From Planctomycetota bacterium (GTDB lineage Bacteria > Planctomycetota > UBA1135 > GCA-002686595), in assembly GCA_029259605.1 (NCBI GenBank), contig JAJDEV010000097.1:1-64000 (forward strand): a DNA stretch of 64,000 nt, in the 5' to 3' direction. Below, one piece after another: positions 32,851 to 41,290 of this stretch (position 1 is the first letter of the stretch; each line of letters starts with the position of its first letter). The position numbers and the translations under genes are program-made. The notes under the pieces are model-generated. The model was not told the origin of the DNA. It made no database searches and was given only the letters and a program-made list of their open reading frames with translations.

Positions 32851-34596
32851 TCAGTACTTCGAACGATGCGCTTTCCAGAGCGTCAGCAACTCGCCGCGCC
32901 ACGCGAGGCGCCAATCCGTGAGCTTGCGCGCGGTCATCTCGGTGAGATAGCGGTCTTGGTAGTCGAACAACGCCTGGTTGTTCCACAGCGTACGCGCGCC
33001 CATGACGTGCGCGGCGAGCAGCTGCCCCCACCACGAGTTCGCCGAGCAGCACTGGCGATACGGGTCGCCGTTCCAATCCGAGTCGTCCGACTCCGGCTTG
33101 AACGAGTGCGCGGTGCCCCACTCCGGCGTCCCGACGCTCGACGCGGTGTAGCCGCCGAAGCCGTAGTTGTAGACGCCGGGGCTCGTCTCCTCGACGTAGA
33201 ACGTCTGGCCGTCCTCGCCGAACTCCATGATCGGATCGAATCCGATGTTGCTCATGTTCGCGTCGCCGAGCATGAGGCCGGCGAACAGAATCGGCCACTT
33301 GCGTCCGCTCATGTGTCCCGCCGCCGCGCGCCAGTTGACGTGCCCGCCGTTCTGCGCGATGCCGTACAGGTCGATCCCGAGCTGGACGAAGCGAACGAGG
33401 AGCGTGCGCTTCTGCGCGTTGGAATAGTCCAGGTGCAGCATCATCGCGCCCACGCCGACGTGGTCCGCGATGTCGCGGCCGTAGTCCGGCATGTTGTCGG
33501 ACGGGTGCGTGTAACGACCGATCCACGCCGGCACGTGCTCGATCCACGGGCGTTCGAACATGCGCTCCGCCTCGGCGAGCGAGACGATCCCGCCACCGAT
33601 GGGGAGCTTCTCGAGCAGCGAGTAGCTGAGCTGCGACTCGTTGTAGCGGATGGTCTTGTCCGTGCCGGAGTACGCGGGACGGAAGCTGCCCGGCGCAGCC
33701 GCGGTCGGCAGGACCGTCAGCACCGCGCACGTCTTGATCTGCGGACGCACGTCGGGCGCCGACAGACTGATCGTCGAGAGCAGCGACGAGTGCGGCGCGA
33801 GAACGAGCGGGTTCGACGCGGACACGTTCAGCGCCGCGTTGACTTCCGAGTTGTAGCTCCCGGTGCCCTTGTACTGCGCGTACATCGACGAGTCGTAGCC
33901 CTGCGTCCAGCCGAGCGCCGGAGACGGGTTGATCATCGCGCCGTTCATCGTGCGCCCCGAGACCTTCTGCGACTTCGGCGTGATCGATGTGATCGTGACG
34001 GGCCCGACGACCCACCAGTCCCCGTTCGCGAACTGGCCGACTTCGTACGAGCGATCGAAGAACCACGTGATGCCGAACTGGGTCAGCGACGTCGATGTGT
34101 TCCCGGTGGGTGCGCTCGCGTTCACCTGCAAGCTGACCGGCCGCGTCTGCGTCGACGCGAGCCCGACGTCGACAACCGAGACCGTCGCGCCGTGCGTTCC
34201 GAGGCCGAGCGCCGCCGCCGCGGTCTGGTTGATCGAGACCGTCAGGTTCGTCTGCGCGCCGGCATCGAGCGTTCCGCCGGCGCTCGAGAGCGTGACCCAC
34301 GGCTGGTCGACGCTCGCCGTCCAATCGACCGGGTCCGTGCCACCGTTCGTGACCGTGTACACCATGCTCGCGGGCGAGAACGGTCCACCCTCGAAGCCCG
34401 AGCTGTTCAGCGCATTCGTAGGGGTCAGGACGAGGTCGCTCGTCTCCTCCTCGAACGGCGGCACGAACCCCGACCCGTCGCCGACGCCGACCGAACAGGA
34501 CGCGGTCCAAATCCCGAGCAAGGTGGCGATCGCCGTGCTCACCTTCCTCGTCTTCCCGCGCCGCCCTTTCGGGCAAGCCTCCGCTCTGATCATCAT
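32851..34596 (-). CDS. Lipoprotein of unknown function, paralogue 2
   Basis: 581 residues. Signal peptide with lipobox-like TASC, then one BACON-like repeat (VDWTASVDQPWVTLSSAGGTL), then the same 440-residue domain as its neighbours. FANGDWWVVGPV, GSFRPAYSGTDKTIRYNES, ERPWIEHVPAWIGRYTHP, NMPDYGRDIADHV, GRKWPILFAGLMLGD and the double-Cys CCSANSWWGQLLAAHVMGA are conserved. It has one BACON-like repeat, against two in the other copies. Seventy-odd bases separate it from paralogue 1, so co-transcription is likely. Function unknown; surface glycan binding or cleavage is a guess from domain style. Confidence 0.72.
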   Translation of the reverse strand: MMIRAEACPKGRRGKTRKVSTAIATLLGIWTASCSVGVGDGSGFVPPFEEETSDLVLTPTNALNSSGFEGGPFSPASMVYTVTNGGTDPVDWTASVDQPWVTLSSAGGTLDAGAQTNLTVSINQTAAAALGLGTHGATVSVVDVGLASTQTRPVSLQVNASAPTGNTSTSLTQFGITWFFDRSYEVGQFANGDWWVVGPVTITSITPKSQKVSGRTMNGAMINPSPALGWTQGYDSSMYAQYKGTGSYNSEVNAALNVSASNPLVLAPHSSLLSTISLSAPDVRPQIKTCAVLTVLPTAAAPGSFRPAYSGTDKTIRYNESQLSYSLLEKLPIGGGIVSLAEAERMFERPWIEHVPAWIGRYTHPSDNMPDYGRDIADHVGVGAMMLHLDYSNAQKRTLLVRFVQLGIDLYGIAQNGGHVNWRAAAGHMSGRKWPILFAGLMLGDANMSNIGFDPIMEFGEDGQTFYVEETSPGVYNYGFGGYTASSVGTPEWGTAHSFKPESDDSDWNGDPYRQCCSANSWWGQLLAAHVMGARTLWNNQALFDYQDRYLTEMTARKLTDWRLAWRGELLTLWKAHRSKY

Positions 34597-34832
34597 GCTC
34601 TGTTCCCCACGTGACCCGCTTCCCGACGGGTATGAGACGTTCCGTAAGTGCCCTCACTCGGCGCCCGGCGAGGCGCATCCGAAGCGGAAGTCTGTAAGGG
34701 AAGATCGCGTGACGCGGGCTGAACGCGGGGCGCGTGCGATCGCTACGCCAGGGGAAGCGTTTTCCGGTTCACGCGCCCTTCGACGCGCGAGGCGCACCAC
34801 ACGCGAGTGGTGCGACGTTCATCGCCCGGCGG
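34597..34832. other. Intergenic gap between paralogues 3 and 2
   Basis: 236 bp without a credible gene. No promoter, terminator or repeat stood out. Confidence 0.3.
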
Positions 34833-36947
34833 TCAGAACGCGGCGCGGTACGCGTTCCACATGTCCATCGGGAAACGCGACCACGTGAGGCGATAGTCGA
34901 GAATGCCGCGCGCGACGTTCTCGGCGAAGTAGCGGTCCTGGTAGTCGAACAGCTCGTCGTGGTTCCAGAGCGCTTGCGCACCCATGATCCGCGCTGACAG
35001 GACCTGCCCCCACCACGAGTTCGCGGTGCAGCACAAGCGGTAGGGATCGCCGTGCCACGTGGCGTCGTCGAGCGACGGGCGATGCGAGTGCGCCGTCCCC
35101 CAATCCGCCAGACCGACCTCGGCGGCGGTGTAGCCGCCGTTGCCGTTGTTGAAGACGCCGGGGCTCGTCTCCTCGACGTAGAACGTCTGGCCGTCCTCGC
35201 CGAACTGGATCGTCGTGTCGAAGCCGATGCCGCTCATCGCGGGATCGCCGAGCAGAATGCCGGCGAAGAGGATCGGCCACTTGCGTCCGCTCATGTGCCC
35301 CGCGGCGGCGGCCCAGTTGTTCGCACCGCCGTGTTGCGCGACTCCGTAGAAGTCGATGCCGAGCTGAACGAAGCTGACGAGCAGGTCGCGCTTCTGCTCA
35401 TCGGTGTAGTTGAGGTTGAGCATCAACGACGCGTTCCCGATCGTGTCGGCCATGTCGCGACCGTAGTCGGGCATGTTGCTCTGCGGGTGGATGTAGCGCC
35501 CGATCCACAGCGGCACGTGATCGATCCACGGGCGCCTCAGCGACTGCTCGGCCGACGCGACGCTCGGCGTCGACGGCAACCTCGGCAACTTGCCGAGCAG
35601 GTCGTAGTCGAGGTCGCTCTCGTTGAAGCGGATCTTCTTGTTCTCGCTCGAGTACGGCGGACGGAAGCTCCCCTCCGGTGCGGGCTGCGGCAGCACGGTG
35701 AGCACCGCCGCCGTCTGAATCTGCGGCCGCGTGTTCGCCAAGCTCTGGCTGACGGTCGAGACGACCGAGCTGTTCGGTTTGACGACGAGCGGGTTCGTCG
35801 GCGAGACGTCGAGCGCGACGTTGAGCAGCGCGGAGTAGTCGCCGGGCGACTTGTACTGCGCGTACATCGTCGAGTCGTACCCCTGCGCCATCCCGTCGAA
35901 CGACGTCGGGTTGATCATCGAGCCGTTCGTCGTACGCCCGTTGATGCGCGCCGACGGCGGGTCGAACTCGACGATCTGCACCGGACCGACGACCCACCAA
36001 TCGCCGTTGGCGAACTGCCCGACCTCGTACGGCTTGTCGAACGTCCACTCGATGCCGAACTGGGTCAGGCTGCTGGCCATCGTGCCGCCCGACGTAGGCG
36101 CCGTGACGTCGACGCTCATCGGACGCGTCGTCGAGCCGTTGCCGTTCGTGTGGTCGAGGATGAAGAGGATCGCCGAGTGCGAACCGAGCGGGAGCGTAGC
36201 CGCCGCCGCCTGGTCGATCGTGACGGTCAGGGTCGTGCTCGCGCCGGGAGCGAGCATGCCCCCCGACGTGCTCAGGGTGAGGCCTCCCCGGGAGAGCAGC
36301 GCGCTCCAGGTCAGGGTGTTCGAACCCGTGTTCGAGACCTCGTAGTCGAACGCCGCCGGGAAGAACGGGCCGAACCTCGGACCGATGGACGCGAAGCCGA
36401 CCTCCGGCTCGACGGTCAGACCCGACGGCTTGAGCACGTCGATGACGAGCCCGCGCGACGTCGTACCGCGCTGGTTCGTCTCGTTCACGAAGTCGAGCGA
36501 GCCCGTGTGCACGCCGGTGAGCAGAAGCGCCGCCTGACTCTGATCCAGCGACGCGATCACCTTGACGCTCGCGCCCGCGTCGAGCTGCCCGCCGGTGGTT
36601 GAGACGGTCGCCCACGGCTCGGTGCTCTCGACCGTCCACGTCAACGCGGTGCCGCCCACGTTCTCGACCGTGTACTCGACCGAAGTCGGAGCGAACGGCC
36701 CGCCCTGCACGCCCGTCGCCTGGAACGTGGCCTTGGGCGTGACGCGCATGTCGGGCTGCGTCTGCGAACCCGGGTTGCCGCCTCCTCCGCCGCCGCCGCC
36801 GCTGCCCGGCTTGGACGAACTGCCGCCGGTGGAGCACGCGAGCGTGAGCGCGGCCACGAGTCCGAGCGCCACTCCCACACATCGGGCCAGTCCTCGCAGC
36901 GCGAAGCTCGCCCTGCGGGGGCGCCGGATCGACACGGGGGCAGACAT
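34833..36947 (-). CDS. Lipoprotein of unknown function, paralogue 3
   Basis: 704 residues. Signal sequence ending in ALTLACS, a Gly-rich linker (GSGGGGGGGG), two BACON-like repeats (TWTVESTEPWATVSTTGG; TWSALLSRGGLTLSTSGG), then the family domain with FANGDWWVVGPV, GSFRPPYSSENKKIRFNES, RRPWIDHVPLWIGRYIHP, NMPDYGRDMAD, GRKWPILFAGILLGD and CCTANSWWGQVLSARIMGA. The ATG at 36947 lies one base from the CTAG border of a palindromic element, so the leader and any ribosome site must come from the element. Expression may therefore have been changed by the insertion. Function unknown. Confidence 0.72.
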   Translation of the reverse strand: MSAPVSIRRPRRASFALRGLARCVGVALGLVAALTLACSTGGSSSKPGSGGGGGGGGNPGSQTQPDMRVTPKATFQATGVQGGPFAPTSVEYTVENVGGTALTWTVESTEPWATVSTTGGQLDAGASVKVIASLDQSQAALLLTGVHTGSLDFVNETNQRGTTSRGLVIDVLKPSGLTVEPEVGFASIGPRFGPFFPAAFDYEVSNTGSNTLTWSALLSRGGLTLSTSGGMLAPGASTTLTVTIDQAAAATLPLGSHSAILFILDHTNGNGSTTRPMSVDVTAPTSGGTMASSLTQFGIEWTFDKPYEVGQFANGDWWVVGPVQIVEFDPPSARINGRTTNGSMINPTSFDGMAQGYDSTMYAQYKSPGDYSALLNVALDVSPTNPLVVKPNSSVVSTVSQSLANTRPQIQTAAVLTVLPQPAPEGSFRPPYSSENKKIRFNESDLDYDLLGKLPRLPSTPSVASAEQSLRRPWIDHVPLWIGRYIHPQSNMPDYGRDMADTIGNASLMLNLNYTDEQKRDLLVSFVQLGIDFYGVAQHGGANNWAAAAGHMSGRKWPILFAGILLGDPAMSGIGFDTTIQFGEDGQTFYVEETSPGVFNNGNGGYTAAEVGLADWGTAHSHRPSLDDATWHGDPYRLCCTANSWWGQVLSARIMGAQALWNHDELFDYQDRYFAENVARGILDYRLTWSRFPMDMWNAYRAAF

Positions 36948-36951
36948 CTAG

Positions 36952-37126
36952 CCCTGGTTCTTCATGAGGCTTTGCCGAGATCGACGCAGATGCGCGCCAG
37001 ATCAGCGCTTCGCGACCGAAGCGCGTGCAGGCGACCTGGACCGGTCGTCGAGCCCGGTGAGGGAGGGAAGTGCTGATATGGCGCGTAGCTGCGTCGATCT
37101 CGGTGAAGCGTCATGAATGATCCGGG
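36952..37126. mobile_element. CTAG-flanked palindromic element, family A1
   Basis: 175 bp between CTAG 36948-36951 and CTAG 37127-37130, inverted relative to the copy at 30479. Left end ccctggttcttcatgag, right end catgaatgatccggg. Unlike other copies it borders a start codon, that of paralogue 3, not a stop codon. Confidence 0.78.
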
Positions 37127-37199
37127 CTAGTGCTTCGGACGCGTCCGAGTCACCGAGCAATCGCCCGAACTGCCGGGGTCGCAGAGCGGCGGAGAGCCC

Positions 37200-37236
37200 G
37201 AATGAGCCGTGCGCGGCACCGGGGAGCCGCTCATTC
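37200..37236 (-). terminator. Possible hairpin after the DsbD-like gene
   Basis: Inverted repeat gaatgagc...gctcattc with a GC-rich interior, starting about 11 bases after the stop of the DsbD-like gene on the minus strand. No T-run follows, so it may be a weak or factor-assisted end signal. Confidence 0.32.
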
Positions 37237-37246
37237 TACCCGGGAT

Positions 37247-39646
37247 TCAGCGACGCGCGACGTTCTCGCGGCGCTCGACGCCCGAGAGCAGGAAGTCCCG
37301 GAATGCGTCCTCGCTGAACGTCGCCTGTTCCAGGACCGCGAGGTGCGCATCGTTCACCGGGTCGATCAGAATGTAATAGGGAGTGCCGGGGGCACCCTGC
37401 AATTCGTTTTGCCAGGCGAGCACGCGCTCGCGCGCCTCACCGTCAGGGGCGTCGACGTGAAGTCGCGCCTCGACGAAGTTCTTGGAGAGGACTCCGGCGA
37501 CCGCCGGGCTCGGGAAGATGTTCACTTCCATCAAGCGGCACGACTGTCAGGTGTGGCCCGTGAAGTTGACCATCACGAGCTTGTTGTCCGCACGCGCCTG
37601 CTCCATCGCCTTGTCGTAGTCGTCCTTGACGATGAGCCAGTCGCCGCCGAACTCGAAGAGCTCGGGGAAGAGGCGGCCGCCGGAATAGGGCGGCGCCATC
37701 GTGTTCATCACCTTGTCCATGCTGTTTCCCGCGAGGCCCCAGCCGCAGTACGCGGCGAAGGCGAGGAACAACACGGCGAACGAGCGTCGGATTCCGCCGA
37801 TCGCACCGGCGGGGCCTTTGATGCGGATGATGCCGAACAGGAAGAGCCCGGTGATCACGAAGATCACGACCCACGACGCGAGGAACATCTCGCGCGAGAT
37901 CACGTTCCAATCCCAACCGAGATCGGTGTTCGACAGGAACTTGATCGCCGCCGCGATCTCGACGAAGCCGAGCGTCATCTTCAGCGTGTTCATCCACTGA
38001 CCGCTCTTCGGAATCGATTGGATCTTCCCCGGCACGAGCGAGAGGATCACGAACGGGACCGCCATGGTCAGACCGAACGCTCCCATGCCCCACACCACGC
38101 GCTCCATTCCGCCGCCGGCGCCGCGGGCGAGCAGCGTGCCGACGAAGGGCGCCGTGCACGTGAACGACGTGACGACGAGCGTCGCACCCATCAGGAACAC
38201 ACCGACGAACCCGCCGCGCATCGACGCCTTGCCGGCGACGTTCAGCAGCGCGCGCGGTGGCTGCAGGTTCACGAAGCCGAGCAGCACGAGCGCGAAGTAG
38301 AAGAACATCGCCGCGATGATCAGGTTCGTCACCGGATGCGTCGCGAAGGCGACGATCACCGGCCCGACCGCCACGCCGATCAGAATGAAGATCAACACGA
38401 TCCCGGCGCCGTACGTCAGCGACAGCGGCAGAACGTTGCCCCCGCGCTGATCCGCCTGCTTCGTGAAGAAGCTGATCGTGATCGGGATCATCGGATAGGT
38501 GCACGGCATCAGGAGCGTGAACAGCCCCCAGCCGATCGCCTCGAGCAGGAAGAGCGCGAGCGAGCTCTCCTCCTCCTCCGAACCGCCCGCCGGGGGGGTC
38601 GATGACGAGAGCGAACCCGCGGCGCTGCCGGCCGTCTTGTCGTCGCCCGCATCGTCGCTACCCTCTTCCGCCTTCGGGAAGCCGGCCCAGATCGCGTCGG
38701 CGCCGGCGCCGTGGTTCGCGAGCGTCTCCTTGTAGGTGATGCACGACGCGTCGTCGCAGGTCTGGCCGCCGATCGTGGCCCACACGCCGTCCGTGCTGGC
38801 TTCGCCGCCCTCCACCGTGCCCTCGGCGTAGACCACGATCGTCCCCTCGTGCGCGTAGATGAAGACGCCGGGGCCGAACTCGGACTGGTCGAGCTCCTCG
38901 GGCGTCGGCCAGCGCAGCTTGCCCCAGGTGATCCCCTCTCCTTTTAACGAGAGCGTGGTCGGCAGGCCGATCGCGTCCTCGTGGCCGAGGGCCTCGTGGT
39001 AGAGGTGCCAGTCCGGCGTGATCTCGAGTTGCACCGCGACCTGCACGCGCCCGTCGACGACGCGGGAGTAGAGCGTGCCGTCGGCCTCACCGCTCACCAG
39101 GTCGTCGGTCTTCGGAACGGGCGGCTTCGGCTTCAGGTCGGAAGGGAAGGCGGCGAACAGCGCGTCGGGGCCGCGGCTCTTCGACTTCAGCGTCTCGCCG
39201 TACGGCATGCAGCCGAGGTCGTCGCACACGAGTCCCTCGACCTTGACCTGCAGCTTCTCGATCGCGGCCGGATCGACGACGCGACCGATGGCGTAGAGCA
39301 CGAGCTCGTCCTCGTGCGCGTTGATGAAGACGCCGGGGCCGAACTCGGACTGGTCGATCTCCTCGGGTTCGGGGAAGCGCACGTCGCTCCACTCGATGCC
39401 CCCGCCGAGGAACGTCGCGGTCGTCGGCTGCCCGACCGCGTCGACATGCCCGAGGTCCTTCTTGGTCGGGCCGTGATAAATGTGCGCGCCGAACTCGAGC
39501 TCGATCCGAATCGCGGCGCGGATCATCCCGTCGTCGGCGCGCGTGTACAGCGTGCCCGTCGCATCCTGTGCGGAGCTCGCGGCGGCGAGGGAGAGAAGGG
39601 CGAGGGGCGTGAGCCAGAATCGAAGCAAGGCGAGGAGTCGTGTCAT
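37247..39646 (-). CDS. dsbD: DsbD-family thiol:disulfide reductase, selenoprotein candidate (UGA at codon 700)
   Basis: 799 residues if the UGA at 37549-37547 is read through. Signal peptide 1-24; two repeated DsbD-alpha-like domains (about 25-190 and 200-340, both with DQSEFGPGVFI); an eight-helix region (about 385-670) with redox Cys in LLMPCTYPMIPI and TSFTCTAPFVG; then a thioredoxin domain, KLVMVNFTGHT-U-QSCRLMEVNIF. In relatives the U position is the first Cys of CxxC. Homology continues without frame change to NVARR at 37247, so a frameshift is not needed. The reading implies selenocysteine insertion; a recent Cys-to-stop mutation or sequencing error is the alternative. Role: carrying electrons from the cytoplasm to periplasmic thiol proteins. 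ATG 39646 starts the signal peptide. Confidence 0.78.
37509..37535 (-). promoter_or_regulatory. Candidate bacterial SECIS hairpin
   Basis: Minus-strand stem CUUG-(AU bulge)-GGAAG, loop UGAACAU, then CUUCC-CGAG. Twenty-two bases separate the UGA from the loop, inside the 16-37 range known for bacterial SECIS elements, and a G is the second loop base as their consensus asks. The hairpin is inside the coding sequence, as usual in bacteria. Confidence 0.55.
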
Positions 39647-39734
39647 CGTGTCGCGCGGTCCGCAGGAGAAAGAGCGCGGGTGGCGGGCCGGAAAGTCTAT
39701 CCCGAACGCGCCGCGATCGACGCCCACGGGCTGC

Positions 39735-40598
39735 TCACGCCGGATTGACGTGCACCGTCACCTCGCGTACGGGCACATGCCCCTCGATGACAGCGCTTTC
39801 GACGGAATGGGCGATCTCGTGACCCGCGACGACGGTCAGATCGCCGTCGACGCTCACCTCGAGATCGACACGCACCTGGTCGCCGAGCGGATGGACGCGC
39901 ACGCTTTGCACCGCTCTTACCCCTTCGACCCCCAGCGCGACGTCGGCGACGCGCGCGCGCAGCGTCGGATCCGCCCGGTCCATCAGCACGTTGAAGCCGT
40001 CGCGGACCGAGCGCCAGCCCATGCTGACGATCAGCGCCCCGATGACGACGGTCGCAACCGGCTCGGCCCACCACGCGCCGACGTGGCCCGCGCCGATCGC
40101 GAGCGCGACGAGCACGCTCGCGAGTGCGTCCGATCCGTTGTCGCGCGCGAGGGCGAGCAGGCCGGCGCTTCCCGACGCGCGCGCGCCGCGCAAGGCGACC
40201 GATGCGAGCGCGGCGTTCACGGCGATCGAGAGCAGCGCGACGACGAACGCGAGCCACACTCTCCATCCGGAGTCGAGGGTCGCGCTCGTCGTCCAGGCCG
40301 ACATCGCCACCAGCGTTCCCGCGACGAAGAGCGACAACCCGACGACGAGTCCCGAGAACGCCTCGAGCTTGCCGTGCCCGAAGTGATGATCTTCGTCCGG
40401 CGCGCGCACGGCGAAGCAGTGCGCGATCCACGCCGCCGAGTTCACGCCGACGTCGGACAGCGAGTGCCAGCCGTCCGCGATGAGCGACGCCGAGCCGGCG
40501 AACGCGCCCACACCCAGCTTGGCGATCGCCAAACCGGCGTTGCCGAGGAAGCCGATTCGAAACGCTCGGTGCGCGTTCTCTAGCTCCGGGCGTTTCAC
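39735..40598 (-). CDS. Cation diffusion facilitator (CDF) metal transporter
   Basis: 287 residues from GTG 40598. Six membrane helices: helix 2 has LIADGWHSLSDVGVN (metal site Asp/His), the loop has DHHFGHGKLEAF, and helix 5 has ARDNGSDALASV, completing the two DxxxD-like sites. The C-terminal cytoplasmic domain (VEGVRAVQSVRVHPLGDQV to the end) is the usual dimerising ferredoxin-like fold. It would export Zn, Fe, Mn or Co by proton exchange. It lies 88 bases upstream of the DsbD-like gene on the same strand. Metal choice is not predictable here. Confidence 0.88.
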   Translation of the reverse strand: MKRPELENAHRAFRIGFLGNAGLAIAKLGVGAFAGSASLIADGWHSLSDVGVNSAAWIAHCFAVRAPDEDHHFGHGKLEAFSGLVVGLSLFVAGTLVAMSAWTTSATLDSGWRVWLAFVVALLSIAVNAALASVALRGARASGSAGLLALARDNGSDALASVLVALAIGAGHVGAWWAEPVATVVIGALIVSMGWRSVRDGFNVLMDRADPTLRARVADVALGVEGVRAVQSVRVHPLGDQVRVDLEVSVDGDLTVVAGHEIAHSVESAVIEGHVPVREVTVHVNPA

Positions 40599-40688
40599 GC
40601 CGAAAACGTAGCGTACGGAGGGACGGAACCGAGCCAGAATCGTGGCATGCTGGTCCCCGCTTCTCCGCGTTCCTAGCCGGCGAGCCCC

Positions 40689-41285
40689 ATGCGCATCCAA
40701 CCGAAAGCCCTCTTCGCGGCCGCGTCCCTGTCCATCGCCCTCTCCTTCGGAGTTCAGGACTCGGGCAAGCAGGAGCAGGACGACGCATCGCTGTTCCCCG
40801 CCGACATCGCCGAGCGTGAGCTCGCGCGCCTGCACGACGAGATCGAGGGCGCGTGGTTGCTCATCTCGTACGAGACGTTCAGCGAGTACCTCGACGAGGA
40901 GCGCGTCCGCGGTTTCGCCACGTTCCACGACGGCTACGCGACGATGTTGTTCGGCGCGACCGAGACCTCCGACCGCTTGATCGGACGACGCTACCGCACG
41001 CTGGTCGACTCCGGCGCGTACCGCTATCGCGTCACGCCGGACTATCGCGTGCAGTTCGTTTCGATCATGAACCTGACGAACATGACCGAGAGTGGGTTCG
41101 TCGAGTACGACGCCGCGGGCCTGACGTCCGAGTACGAGTTGCGCCTCGGCGACGGTCGGCTCGAGCTCACGAACGACGCCGGCGACAAACGCATCTACCG
41201 CCGGCTCGAGCCCTCCGAGTTTCCGCAGAAGGCGATCGACGATCTGCAGGCCGAGAGCGGCGGCTGGGGCTTCGACGAGGATTGA
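40689..41285 (+). CDS. Secreted protein of unknown function
   Basis: 198 residues. A signal peptide (MRIQPKALFAAASLSIALS) is followed by an acidic stretch, then a beta-rich region (RGFATFHDGYATMLFGATET, YRYRVTPDYRVQFVSIMNLT, GLTSEYELRLGDGRLELTN) resembling a small lipocalin-like barrel. I do not recognise a family. The gene ends four to six bases before the sulfatase gene, so the pair is probably one transcription unit and the protein may assist or accompany the sulfatase outside the cell. Confidence 0.65.
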   Translation: MRIQPKALFAAASLSIALSFGVQDSGKQEQDDASLFPADIAERELARLHDEIEGAWLLISYETFSEYLDEERVRGFATFHDGYATMLFGATETSDRLIGRRYRTLVDSGAYRYRVTPDYRVQFVSIMNLTNMTESGFVEYDAAGLTSEYELRLGDGRLELTNDAGDKRIYRRLEPSEFPQKAIDDLQAESGGWGFDED

Positions 41286-41290
41286 GCGCC

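Noticed and set aside
37247-37534. A separate short thioredoxin gene after the DsbD stop
   Set aside because: It begins in the middle of the thioredoxin fold, in the same frame as the DsbD gene, with the UGA exactly at a redox Cys; one gene explains it better.
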